The translations under genes and the position numbers were made by a program. A DNA stretch of 64,000 nucleotides, from NCBI RefSeq assembly GCF_947492965.1, contig NZ_CANLOZ010000008.1, positions 62,001 through 126,000 of the forward strand. The letters run 5' to 3'. The notes beneath the pieces were generated by a model. That model did not search any database and was not told where the DNA came from. It was given only the letters and a program-made list of their open reading frames with translations. The DNA is from an uncultured Aquimarina sp. GTDB taxonomy: Bacteria > Bacteroidota > Bacteroidia > Flavobacteriales > Flavobacteriaceae. Shown here one piece after another: positions 8,108 through 15,842 of the stretch. How positions within the stretch are numbered: position 1 is the first letter of the stretch; every line of letters starts with the position of its first letter.

Positions 8108-8563
8108 TTAGTGCTTTTTAGCGTCATTAAACTGCCACAACACATTTACCAATTGCCATTTGCCATTGAGTTTTACAATGTGCATATAGTCTATCCAGTC
8201 ATCTGCAATGAGTTTTACAGAAGCTACTTTGTCATAAATATCCAGAATAACAACTTCCTTTTTGGGATTTTCGGGAAACTTATCTTTATCCTGATTATAG
8301 GTTTCTGCTAGTAGAATCATGGCATCAGTGAAAGTTTCTCTTAAATATTCCTTTCCTGTTTTTTTATTCGTCCAAAAAGTTCTTTTTACCATTCTTGGAT
8401 GCGCAGCTTGTTCGAACTGTTCTGGTTTTACATTATGCTGAGCTTCAATATAATCCAATGCTACTTGTTTGATTTCTAAAGAATCCTTTTTGTTTTGTCC
8501 GTAAAAAGAAATGCTCATTAGACAGAATAGGAAACTGAAAGTAACTATGCTTTTTTTCATCAT
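8108..8563 (-). CDS. Secreted lumazine-binding-like (NTF2-fold) protein
   Basis: A 151-residue protein with a signal peptide (KKSIVTFSFLFCLMSISFYGQ). The mature part matches the putative lumazine-binding/NTF2-like family: an N-terminal helix SLEIKQVALDYIEAQHNVKPEQFEQAAHP, a middle ETFTDAMILLAETYN, and a C-terminal sheet VASVKLIADDWIDYMHIVKLNGKWQLVNVLW. Such domains bind or convert small ligands, but no catalytic residues can be assigned. Two consecutive ATG codons (8561-8563 and 8558-8560) could start it. A dispersed repeat lies upstream. Confidence 0.8.
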   Translation of the reverse strand: MMKKSIVTFSFLFCLMSISFYGQNKKDSLEIKQVALDYIEAQHNVKPEQFEQAAHPRMVKRTFWTNKKTGKEYLRETFTDAMILLAETYNQDKDKFPENPKKEVVILDIYDKVASVKLIADDWIDYMHIVKLNGKWQLVNVLWQFNDAKKH

Positions 8564-8649
8564 TTTATTTTTTATGCAAAACGAGGTTAATTATATACCA
8601 AGCTATCGTTTTATTCTTACTGTATGTTATTCTATGTGTACTTACTCAC

Positions 8650-8708
8650 TAAAGAAACACAAATTCCCCTACATACAAAAAACCAGCAGTTGTTAGTTGT
8701 TGGTTTTT
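8650..8708 (-). repeat. Terminator-linked dispersed repeat, copy 2
   Basis: Starts TAAAGAAACACAAATTCCCC and contains the hairpin arms AAAAACCAGCAG and TTGTTGGTTTTT with a T-run on the minus strand. It closely matches copy 3 at 10263-10320, and the match continues into the adjacent GNAT 3' end. It is therefore part of a longer duplication whose gene has decayed. Confidence 0.75.
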
Positions 8709-8715
8709 GCTAAAA

Positions 8716-8790
8716 ATTAACGTTCATTTATTTTTTTAGTTAAAGTTTACTGTCGTTGGAATGATAACCTTTGTTTACATTTTTACAGTT
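8716..8790 (-). pseudogene. Decayed 3' end of a GNAT acetyltransferase gene
   Basis: The minus strand encodes NKGYHSNDSKL, then a premature stop and further stops. The intact acetyltransferase at 10329 ends SKGYRSNDRKLMTKKINER. The downstream terminator repeat is duplicated with it (8650-8708 against 10263-10320). Similarity fades to the right near 8815. Confidence 0.75.
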
Positions 8791-8843
8791 TTTAGGAAAC
8801 AAACTTCATAGCGCTGCAGTAATTGACATGAATTCGACCTAAG

Positions 8844-8906
8844 AAAATTTACGTCAGTCAGCGTGTCCGCCGAAGGCGAGATGTATCGAAGACAAGTACA
8901 TTTTAG
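8844..8906 (-). repeat. Mosaic dispersed repeat, inverted copy
   Basis: AAAATTTACGTCAGTCAG ... CGAAGACAAGT is the reverse complement of repeats at 15733-15800 and 16602-16669. The centre carries the palindromic CCGCCGAAGGCG, where the other copies have CCGCCCGAAGCGG or CCGCCCAAAGCGG. It lies in a gene-free gap of about 310 bp (8697-9008). The rest of that gap holds the GNAT relic and a second repeat. Confidence 0.7.
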
Positions 8907-8920
8907 GTAAAAGCCTAATT

Positions 8921-8984
8921 TCGATACTATTTTTCTTCATTTTATTGCGAAAAATCACTCAATTTGACGGCTTTTAAGAATTTA
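8921..8984. repeat. Dispersed repeat containing GCGAAAAATCACTC, copy 1
   Basis: A 60-bp stretch with the common core CGAAAAATCACTC, preceded by TCGATAC..TTTTTCTTCA and followed by a TTGA..GCTTTTA.GAATT segment. It recurs at 17929-17990 in the same orientation with a few substitutions. It is non-coding and has no apparent gene association. Confidence 0.65.
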
Positions 8985-9008
8985 AAAATCACATCAAACT
9001 CACTTTAA

Positions 9009-9578
9009 TTAAACATGCAACTTGTTACCTATTGACATTTTTATTGCCTTTTCTGCTTGCTTCATATGCCGTTCATTATGATATATGACCACTCTAAACG
9101 TATCTCCTAATCTTAATTTGATGAATCGTGAAATTGAAATTGCAGTTTTCGTTTTGTCAAGATTTACATTTTTGGACTGATCTAAAAGTGCTAGTATCTG
9201 ATGTTGTTGATGTATAAACTTGTCTATGGTTTGAAGATCTAATTCTGAGTGCAGAGGATTCATAGACGTAAAGGTTTTCATTTTCTTTACATTCTCATTA
9301 TAAGAAACGGACTTGCTAAAATATGTACCCAGCCAATTACTCTTAAAAATTTCAGAAGGCTTGTGTGTAGAGGTTTGTATTTTGGCTGTGATTTCAGGAA
9401 TATAAAAATCTCCATACCTATTTAGATGTTCAATACATTCTAAAGCACTCCAACTTTCTGAAGCTGGTTTCCAATTTAGAGCTGTGACAGATTCCTTTTT
9501 TAATTGTTCTGCACCGTTTAGGTTCGCTCGTGTAATTTCTAATAAGTCTTGTAATAATTTTTTAGTCGCTATTGCCAT
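9009..9578 (-). CDS. DinB family protein
   Basis: A 189-residue four-helix protein of the DinB/YfiT superfamily. The metal-binding histidines are visible: one in ESWSALECIEHLNRYG near residue 51, and an HxxxH pair near the C-terminus (VVIYHNERHMKQAEK). Family members are metal-dependent and include thiol transferases; many are damage- or stress-associated, with unknown substrates. The upstream neighbour on the same strand is a Crp/Fnr regulator 56 bp away, which may control it. Length is normal for the family. Confidence 0.87.
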   Translation of the reverse strand: MAIATKKLLQDLLEITRANLNGAEQLKKESVTALNWKPASESWSALECIEHLNRYGDFYIPEITAKIQTSTHKPSEIFKSNWLGTYFSKSVSYNENVKKMKTFTSMNPLHSELDLQTIDKFIHQQHQILALLDQSKNVNLDKTKTAISISRFIKLRLGDTFRVVIYHNERHMKQAEKAIKMSIGNKLHV

Positions 9579-9634
9579 TACCTTTATTTTATTACAAATG
9601 TCAACAGAGATTTTAAAAAAAAAATTGATTGAAA

Positions 9635-10171
9635 TTAAGATTTTTTAATTCTAGAAAGTGTTTCTGGTGTCATTCTTAAATACGAAGCAATATATTTATT
9701 CGGTATCTCTTGAAACAGTTGTGGACTTCGTTTTAAAACTCTCTTATAGCGCTCCACAGGAGATGATGTTAGAATATCTCTTTCTCTTTCCATTTGCTGT
9801 AATACAAAATTTTCTAAAACAGAAAGCCATAGTTCTTTATTCTCAGGTGATGATTCAATAAAAGATATATACTTTTTTTTACTGATGACATTAACATTCG
9901 TCTTTTTTAATGCTTGTATATAGAAATCTGAAGGTTGTTCATTTAGGAAAGAATCTAAAGATGCTATTAAGTTATTTTTATACCCAAATCTTATGGTATG
10001 TTCTTCATATTCATCGATTACAAATATTCGTAAACTTCCACTTTTTATCAAATAAATATTGGTATCAATAGTCCCCTTTACCTTTAGATATTCATTACGT
10101 TCTAATACTACTTCTCTATCCCAAAGCTTTTGGTTGTTTATTTTATCAATTAAGTTCGAAATAGGATTCAT
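9635..10171 (-). CDS. Crp/Fnr family transcriptional regulator (second paralog)
   Basis: A 178-residue regulator. It has an N-terminal cNMP-binding-like beta-roll (ERNEYLKVKGTIDTNIYLIKSGSLRIFVIDEYEEHTIRFG) and ends in a helix-turn-helix (IPNKYIASYLRMTPETLSRIKKS). It is a little shorter than the 2296 paralog and clearly diverged. It lies directly upstream of dinB on the same strand, so regulation of dinB is a reasonable inference. Upstream lies dispersed repeat copy 3. No redox cysteines are seen. Confidence 0.9.
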   Translation of the reverse strand: MNPISNLIDKINNQKLWDREVVLERNEYLKVKGTIDTNIYLIKSGSLRIFVIDEYEEHTIRFGYKNNLIASLDSFLNEQPSDFYIQALKKTNVNVISKKKYISFIESSPENKELWLSVLENFVLQQMERERDILTSSPVERYKRVLKRSPQLFQEIPNKYIASYLRMTPETLSRIKKS

Positions 10172-10262
10172 ATTAGCTTGCAGGTACCATAGGATGATAT
10201 CAGTCTATCGATATATAGGTATGATACTTTGTTGTGTTTGTACTTATTTTGCATATACTCTC

Positions 10263-10320
10263 TAAAGAAATACAAATTTTCCCTATTTAAAAAACCAGTA
10301 GTTATTAGTTGCTGGTTTTT
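10263..10320 (-). repeat. Terminator-linked dispersed repeat, copy 3
   Basis: Starts TAAAGAAATACAAATTTTCCC. The hairpin arms AACCAGTAGTTA and TAGTTGCTGGTT lie at 10293-10318, with a T-run on the minus strand. It follows the stop of the GNAT gene (10329) and presumably terminates it. It is the best match to copy 2. Confidence 0.75.
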
Positions 10321-10328
10321 ACTAAATA

Positions 10329-10784
10329 TTAACGTTCATTTATTTTTTTAGTCATCAATTTTCGATCGTTGGAGCGATAGCCTTTGCTTAGATACAATTT
10401 ATTAGCATTTACATTACGAGGTTCTACTTCTAGATGTAGCGCTTGTATGCCTAGTTTTTTGGATTCTGAAGCTATAAAATCTAGTGTTAAGCCGCCAATT
10501 CCTTTATTTCTATACGCTGGTTTTATATAGAACTCATCTATAAACGCATCCCTACCTTTGTACTCAAAACTAAATCCAAATGCTAGGACTAGATATCCAA
10601 TGATTTGTTGTTGGTATTTCATTACATAGAGTCTCCCTAAAGATTCGTCTGAAGTAAATGCTAATACGTTCTCTTCTCTACCTATTGGATCAAATTCATA
10701 GCCCTCTATTTTATTAAATGCAGCCATCATTTCCAACACCTCCGTTTTATCATTGTCTGTATAGGTTGTAAATGATATTTGCAT
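10329..10784 (-). CDS. GNAT family N-acetyltransferase
   Basis: A 151-residue acyl-CoA-dependent acetyltransferase fold. The acetyl-CoA-binding motif A is visible as YIKPAYRNKGIGGLTLDFI (RNKGIG matches R/Q-x-x-G-x-G/A). Motif B follows (LHLEVEPRNVNANKLYLSKGYR), with the tyrosine and KGYR typical of the C-terminal strand. The acceptor substrate is unknown. A decayed duplicate of the last codons lies at 8716-8790. The upstream gap (10785-10981) holds structured non-coding DNA. Confidence 0.92.
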   Translation of the reverse strand: MQISFTTYTDNDKTEVLEMMAAFNKIEGYEFDPIGREENVLAFTSDESLGRLYVMKYQQQIIGYLVLAFGFSFEYKGRDAFIDEFYIKPAYRNKGIGGLTLDFIASESKKLGIQALHLEVEPRNVNANKLYLSKGYRSNDRKLMTKKINER

Positions 10785-10845
10785 TTTCTGAATTACAATT
10801 TTTATAGAGCTACGAAGTTGGGAACTTTGAAGAGCTATTTATTTA

Positions 10846-10975
10846 CAACGATTTGTGTATGGTTAGTAGCGGATTTCGAAGCACAAAACTTTCGGTTTTA
10901 GCACTAAATTTATTAAAAGTTAAAAACAGTGAAATATAGCACTAAACCGCCATTATCTATACACTTTGTTGGCAG
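10846..10975. repeat. Structured intergenic element with terminal inverted repeats
   Basis: The element begins CAACGATTTGTGTATGG and ends CTATACACTTTGTTGGCAG. Thus CAAC..GTGTAT at one end pairs with ATACAC..GTTG at the other, and an inner GCGG/CCGC pair extends the fold. From memory, similar sequences (tracts like ACCGAAAGTTTTGTGCTTCG and CCGCTACTAACCATACAC) recur in marine Bacteroidota next to accessory genes. It sits just past the stop of the nuclease-like gene at 10982. A recombination-site role is a guess; it does not match the classical attC core. Confidence 0.5.
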
Positions 10976-10981
10976 TAGTTT

Positions 10982-13384
10982 TCATTCACTTGTTTTTTGT
11001 TTGTCCTGGGCTGCTTCGTTTCTTTTCTTCATTTCATTTTGCCATAATTCACTCTGTATTTCTCCCCATGTTTTTACGCTTAGGTGTTTCTTTACGGTAA
11101 ACTCACATAAATTTCCTATCCAGTCGTTGTACTTGTGATAAGGTTTAGAGTCGTTCTCATACTCGCCAAAATGTCTCCAAAAATCTTTTGGCAACAACTC
11201 TTTTGCTGTCAGAATGAGAATTGGGTTTGTCGGTCTGTGACCACTTCCTGTTCTAAAATGATTTACAACCTTTAAAATTTCTGTTTTCTCATTTTCGGTT
11301 AACTCGTCATTCAGTGTCGCAAATGTCAAAATTGAATTGGGAAATTCTGTTCCTAATTCAATCATTCTATCTGCATCGCCAGATGTAAAGTTTTTGTATG
11401 TTTTGCATTCACAAAAAACTAAGTCGGGTAGAATATTGTCTTTGTGCTTTTCTTGAAGCATAATAACAAGGTCTACTTCTTTTGTTTGGTTGTCTTTTAA
11501 AAGTTCAAAACCGATTAGTGCTGACATATTACCTGAAGTGTCCGCAAATTCTTGATTAAATAATTTGAGAGTTAAAAAAACTGTAATTACACCGCCAACT
11601 TTATTATTCTTACTGAAAGGTCCAACTCCACGATATGCCCATTTAATTTCGGTTGGTTGGTGCATTGGCAAACTAAAATTGTTTCTACAGATAGCACAAG
11701 TCATAGCTTCTTTTAATTCAAATGGAAGATAAAAAGCACGTTGATGACAAACTTCGCATTGAAGAATAGTCCCAAATTCAATTATCTTGTTTTCAATTAT
11801 TCCTTTTATATAAGAATTAATTTGTTCATTATTGTTGTTTTTCAAACTCTTCTTTATCGCACCAACTAATGTTGGGTGGTAAACTGTTTTACCGTCTTCA
11901 ATTAAATCAAGAATTTTAAGTGAGGCTTTGTTTTGCAAAAAATAAGACCCTCTTATGCCACCAATGTTTTTCAATACTTCATTTGCTAAACGACCGTTTG
12001 ATGTTTCTATTACTTTGTTTCCACTTTTAGAGAAAAATACTTTGAAAAAGTCCTTCGCTTTGGGAATGAAAAAATAAACTTCATCATCATCTCGTCTAAT
12101 GTAGTGGCTCAAACCTTTCTTGGACAATCTCCATTTATCGCGACCATATGAATGGGTTAATCTTATCCAGTCAATCGTTTCTATTCCGTATATCAGCCCT
12201 GCATCATTTAAATATTCGTCAAAGTAACTAAACGTAAGATTGACTTTATGTGAGGCAATAAGACTGTAATTGTTTTTAAGCTTGAATGGTAAGTTGTTGG
12301 TTTTAAATTTTACATGATTTTCTTGGATTTCTACCTGAGAATACGTGGAATTAATTTCTGTTTTCACACACAGCACTTTGTCTGCTTCCAATACAGACCT
12401 ATCACCAGCCCAAAATCTAGGAAACCAATGTTGAAATGAAAAATTAAGTTTGCCTCCGATTTTATTTTTTATTTCTCGAAGTTTTTTCTCAACTCTTTGT
12501 TTTTGCTCGTCAGTTGTTGTCGTGCTAAATTTAAAATTAACGAATGAGAAACTTTCGGACTTGTTTAATTGAAACTGACTAAACCTCTCTATAAAACCAC
12601 TAAAATATACGTTGTCAATTTGGCTAAGAGGTATAGGAATAATATACCACCCAAGTGCTCTCAAATTCCAATAGTTATTAATGTCGTTTAGTCTTTCCTC
12701 ATTTAGAAAGTATATCCCTTCTCCCTTATACCAATGCCTTTCCGGATATATTTTTATTTCTCCCATATTGATATTCAATGTATCAATATTTTGATTGGGA
12801 AAATGATTGGCAATGTTGTCAAAAGTTATTTCGGGCTGTTCAAAGAATGAAGACGATTTTAATTGATTGCTTATTTCCGTTTGAAAACTATCAACAAAGC
12901 AACCGATAAATGATTTTAAAAATAAATCTGATTTTTGAGTGTTAGGAATAGAAAGTTTTAAGTTGTCATTTCGTAAAAACTTAAATTCCCTTTCAATAAT
13001 ATCAGAAATTAGTTCTAAGACACTTATTCCGTATTTAATAACTCCATTATCTGTGTCAGAAAGAAAGTCTTCTATTGATAGTAAAGTTCTGTCGTCACTT
13101 ATTGTCTTAATAAATTCTATGTCCAACGAATTGTCGTGAAGGATAATATCGGGGTCAAAATTGTCTATTGTATTTTTGTAGTAATTTAAAGCGTCATAAT
13201 CAATAGCGTATTCACTTTTAAATTCTTCTGGTAAAACTGAATGAAGTGGTAAAATTGGGCTGAAAATTCCGCCCCAATAAGAAAACGAAATTTTAATTGC
13301 TCTTTCAAATTTGCTTTCAGAGTTAGGCTCAATTAGAAAACAAAATTTTATTGGTGCTACTTTCTGATTTACGCCTATTGTCAT
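10982..13384 (-). CDS. Large zinc-ribbon protein with PD-(D/E)xK-like nuclease domain; candidate defence effector
   Basis: An 800-residue protein with no signal peptide or membrane segment. The first 500 residues match no family I recognise. Residues 543-566 form a zinc ribbon with four cysteines (C543, C546, C563, C566; CEVC...CAIC). A nuclease-like motif follows: E636-V-D638 (KEVDLVIM), then E659-C-K661 (DLVFCECKTYKNF), matching the D...ExK core of PD-(D/E)xK enzymes. It stands alone between structured intergenic segments and next to a DUF262/nucleotidyltransferase pair. A restriction or anti-phage role is inferred, not shown. Confidence 0.7.
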   Translation of the reverse strand: MTIGVNQKVAPIKFCFLIEPNSESKFERAIKISFSYWGGIFSPILPLHSVLPEEFKSEYAIDYDALNYYKNTIDNFDPDIILHDNSLDIEFIKTISDDRTLLSIEDFLSDTDNGVIKYGISVLELISDIIEREFKFLRNDNLKLSIPNTQKSDLFLKSFIGCFVDSFQTEISNQLKSSSFFEQPEITFDNIANHFPNQNIDTLNINMGEIKIYPERHWYKGEGIYFLNEERLNDINNYWNLRALGWYIIPIPLSQIDNVYFSGFIERFSQFQLNKSESFSFVNFKFSTTTTDEQKQRVEKKLREIKNKIGGKLNFSFQHWFPRFWAGDRSVLEADKVLCVKTEINSTYSQVEIQENHVKFKTNNLPFKLKNNYSLIASHKVNLTFSYFDEYLNDAGLIYGIETIDWIRLTHSYGRDKWRLSKKGLSHYIRRDDDEVYFFIPKAKDFFKVFFSKSGNKVIETSNGRLANEVLKNIGGIRGSYFLQNKASLKILDLIEDGKTVYHPTLVGAIKKSLKNNNNEQINSYIKGIIENKIIEFGTILQCEVCHQRAFYLPFELKEAMTCAICRNNFSLPMHQPTEIKWAYRGVGPFSKNNKVGGVITVFLTLKLFNQEFADTSGNMSALIGFELLKDNQTKEVDLVIMLQEKHKDNILPDLVFCECKTYKNFTSGDADRMIELGTEFPNSILTFATLNDELTENEKTEILKVVNHFRTGSGHRPTNPILILTAKELLPKDFWRHFGEYENDSKPYHKYNDWIGNLCEFTVKKHLSVKTWGEIQSELWQNEMKKRNEAAQDKQKTSE

Positions 13385-13510
13385 TTATTGTTTTCGCTTT
13401 GTTTAATGTTATTCTGAGGACTGTCTTAGACTACTGCTAAGGCTAGTGCATGGTGTCGTAGCTTCCCACAGGGAGCTATGCCTTTACAAATTGTTACCAG
13501 CTTTTTTTAT
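13385..13510. other. Structured intergenic segment in the accessory island
   Basis: This 126-bp gap contains TAGCTTCCC-ACA-GGGAGCTA, a compact hairpin with one bulged base, and a GC-richer stretch than its surroundings (GACTGTCTTAGACTACTGCT). On the minus strand it begins GCTGGTAACAATTTG, a GTAACA/CCAACA-type edge comparable with CTGCCAACAAAG at the end of the nuclease gene. No open frame is supported. It may carry the promoter of the 800-residue gene, or be a boundary between independently moving cassettes. Confidence 0.4.
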
Positions 13511-14497
13511 TCATTTATTTATTACCGTTGAGATTATTCGCCCTCTTGTAATTCTAGCACTTCTACTATTAGTACCTTGAATAACATTTTTAATATATTC
13601 TTGTACATCTGGTGACATATCTTCATCGTCTACTTTTGCATAGAACTCCTTCAAATTAACCTCTAATTTTTTGTTGTCAAATTCTTTTGATTCCTTAAAT
13701 TGTCCTCTGTGTAGTTCCACAATTAGAGTGAACAGATCATTCTTTTTATAAACTCTTGATTTTTCATCAAAATTTAATGAGTCTATTTGCTTTAATATAA
13801 AATCAATTTCTGTCTTTAACTTTTCAGAATCTGGAAACTCATCGTTATATTTTTCGAGGAATGTCTCGAACTCTGTTTCAAGATTAAAATAACTTGAAAG
13901 TAATGTAATTGAGGTTAGCAGTGAAAAGCCTAGATCTCTCATTCTTTTTACATCATTATTTGTAAAGACTGAGTGATTTTCAAAAAATGAGTTTTCAGAT
14001 AATTTTTCGGCAAATATTTTTAGCTCTCCATCAAATCTAGAGTTATGAATTTCAACTGCATTTAGCGAATAATTTGTTGAATTTATACGCTGAAAAATAG
14101 TTTTAATATCTTCAATTGTTTGTTTCCCCAAATCTCTTATGACGACCTCATACTCTAAAAAATCTTCCTGTTGTTTTGGGTCTAGTTTCTTATAAGGCAA
14201 AATATCAGAATGATACTTAATTTCATCAGAACCAATAAAATATTGGTATAAAGTTGAAATTCTTTGCTGACCATCAACAATCATTTCATTTCCTTCACCA
14301 CTTGTAAGATTTACATCACCAGCAGCAATGTATATTTCTGGAAAAGGTAAGCCTTCTAGCACTGTCTGAATAAATGCTATTTTATGTTTATTAGCCCACA
14401 CTAATCTTCTTTGAAATTCTGGTCGAGGAATTAATGTTCCATTTTTAAGTCCCGAAAGTAATTTCCTTAATCTAATATTTGTTCCTGATGTTTTCAT
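13511..14497 (-). CDS. DUF262 (GmrSD N-terminal-like, ParB/Srx-fold) protein
   Basis: A 328-residue protein with the DUF262 signature: RPEFQRRLVWANKHK near residues 25-39 and IVDGQQRISTL at 73-83 (DGQQR at 75-79). The DGQQR motif in this fold binds and hydrolyses nucleotides in GmrS and related anti-phage proteins. The GmrD-type HNH domain (DUF1524) is absent, so this is a stand-alone form. It starts 4 bp after the nucleotidyltransferase gene, indicating a two-gene operon. A defence or stress role is inferred from family and context. Confidence 0.85.
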   Translation of the reverse strand: MKTSGTNIRLRKLLSGLKNGTLIPRPEFQRRLVWANKHKIAFIQTVLEGLPFPEIYIAAGDVNLTSGEGNEMIVDGQQRISTLYQYFIGSDEIKYHSDILPYKKLDPKQQEDFLEYEVVIRDLGKQTIEDIKTIFQRINSTNYSLNAVEIHNSRFDGELKIFAEKLSENSFFENHSVFTNNDVKRMRDLGFSLLTSITLLSSYFNLETEFETFLEKYNDEFPDSEKLKTEIDFILKQIDSLNFDEKSRVYKKNDLFTLIVELHRGQFKESKEFDNKKLEVNLKEFYAKVDDEDMSPDVQEYIKNVIQGTNSRSARITRGRIISTVINK

Positions 14498-14501
14498 TTC
14501 A

Positions 14502-15083
14502 TTAAAATTCTAATTTGCATTCTGAAATAGACTTTAATTGGTATTTCTCTAAAAAATGCCAATTTCTATAAAGCCCGCCTCTGATTTTGTAAGGACCATA
14601 TTTATTGCTTGAAGTCATTTTATTAAAAAAGTTCCACCATTGATCTTGAGTAAAATCAAATTTTGGTGAAGTTGGCAACATATCAGGTCTCATCCAGCCT
14701 TGGAAATGATATGTAGTGAATTCTTTTTGTTTATTCCAATAACCTTTATCCTCAATGTAATCATAAAGAAGCTTCCATATATCATCAAATAAAGTTTGAG
14801 AAATTATTGCAACATCTATATCTGATTCCTCACCAAAACTTCTATATCTTCTTTTTCCTTTTTTTAAGTTTTCAGATATAGAAAAACCGAGTTTTCCAGA
14901 GCCAACTATTAAAACCTCATTTGGGTGAATTTCAAAATGATCAGCGATTGAGCCTTTCAGATCTAAATACATATCAGAATCTAGAACATGACTGTCTCCA
15001 GATGTAATAAACTTTCTAACGATATCTACATCTTTTTTTAATTTAAGTTCAGATTTGAATTCTTGTATTTTATCTTCAATCAT
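14502..15083 (-). CDS. Nucleotidyltransferase-like protein paired with DUF262
   Basis: A 193-residue protein with a polymerase-beta-type nucleotidyltransferase core: VLIVGSGKLGFSIS (G61-S62) followed by EESDIDVAIIS with D88 and D90. This is the GS...DxD arrangement that binds metal and NTP. The C-terminal half contains aromatic segments (FHFQGWMRP-like, DQWWNFFNKM) of unknown role. It is the first gene of a tight pair with DUF262 (4-bp gap). MNT-, AbiEii- and CD-NTase-type proteins share this core, but I cannot place it in a named class. Confidence 0.75.
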   Translation of the reverse strand: MIEDKIQEFKSELKLKKDVDIVRKFITSGDSHVLDSDMYLDLKGSIADHFEIHPNEVLIVGSGKLGFSISENLKKGKRRYRSFGEESDIDVAIISQTLFDDIWKLLYDYIEDKGYWNKQKEFTTYHFQGWMRPDMLPTSPKFDFTQDQWWNFFNKMTSSNKYGPYKIRGGLYRNWHFLEKYQLKSISECKLEF

Positions 15084-15229
15084 TTCTGTCTTATTGCATA
15101 CAACGTAGGCATATACACACCTATCGCTTTATAGTTATTATATTTTAATGCATTTGTACTTACTTACAAACATTTGTATATAGCCTTTCTAAAATACCAT
15201 ATCTAAAAATGTGTATGCACAAACCCCAC

Positions 15230-15286
15230 TAAAGAAACGTAAATTTCCCCGAATAAAAAAACCAACTTGTATAAGTTGCTGGTTTT
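15230..15286 (-). repeat. Terminator-linked dispersed repeat, copy 4
   Basis: Starts TAAAGAAACGTAAATTTCCCC, then an A-run and the hairpin arms ACCAACTTGT and AAGTTGCTGGT. The T-run lies on the minus strand. It lies about 150 bp upstream of the nucleotidyltransferase gene and marks the right side of the accessory island. The intervening 15084-15229 holds no gene; it has CAACGTAGGCATATACACAC near the gene start. Confidence 0.7.
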
Positions 15287-15579
15287 GTTGTGTGAGTGGT
15301 TGTGCTGGGAGCACTTCGACAAGCTCAGTGTGACACTGCATGATTACTGTACCGTACTTCGAGAGCACTTCGACAGGCTACCATTGACGTATTATATAAA
15401 ACATTGTTTTCAGATCGATACAATGAATTTAAATTTTATCTAATTCACTTTGATGGAGCTTCTTTTCTTTTTTTCATTGCCAAAAAAAGAAACAAAAAAG
15501 TCTAGGCTTACAAAAAGAACTTAAGAAAATGCTACGCCACCTTCAGCCACGGATGAAAAAAACTCGCTATCGCTCAAAC

Positions 15580-15651
15580 AGTTTTTCATCCCCAAGCCCT
15601 CGCTGCTGACTTGATTTTTAAAGTTCTTTTTGATAGGCCATTTCAAGCTCA
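15580..15651 (+). repeat. 72-bp direct repeat, copy 1
   Basis: Begins CAGTTTTTCATCCCCAAG and ends GGCCATTTCAAGCTCA. It recurs at 16506-16578 with only a few mismatches in the same orientation. The two copies bracket the outer-membrane protein gene at 15843-16436. Confidence 0.8.
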
Positions 15652-15732
15652 TTACGTTAAATACCTATACTGAATAAAACTTTTATTGGATGTCTCAGTG
15701 TGACACCTCAGCACGACGCTTCATTTTTGTTA

Positions 15733-15800
15733 TTCAAAATTCACTTGTCTTCGATACAATCCGCCCAAAGCGGATCACTCTGACTGACGTAAATTTTGTG
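15733..15800 (+). repeat. 68-bp direct repeat, copy 1
   Basis: Contains CTTGTCTTCGATACAATCCG, the central palindrome ATCCGCCCAAAGCGGAT and CTGACTGACGTAAATTTTG. It recurs at 16602-16669 (same strand) and at 8844-8906 (inverted, more diverged). Confidence 0.8.
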
Positions 15801-15842
15801 TCAGCTCAGCGCGACGCCTCAGTGCTAGATTGGTGGTTGGAG

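Larger units (their letters stand above)
15287..15842. repeat. Gene-free mosaic of dispersed repeats
   Basis: About 550 bp without a credible gene. It contains GAGCACTTCGACAAGCTCAG-type sequence (near 15310 and again near 15365), a common Bacteroidota intergenic motif. It also has an A/T-rich inverted tract around TTTCATTGCCAAAAAAAGAAAC (near 15470-15500), a 72-bp block (15580-15651) and a 68-bp block (15733-15800), both repeated at 16.5-16.7 kb. A 94-codon plus-strand frame across 15690-15974 is made of repeat sequence and antisense to the next gene, so it is not called. Confidence 0.7.

Noticed and set aside
10846..10975. Classical integron attC site
   Set aside because: The ends CAAC/GTTG resemble attC arms, but the GTTRRRY/RYYYAAC cores are not matched and no integrase is present, so only a structured element is claimed.
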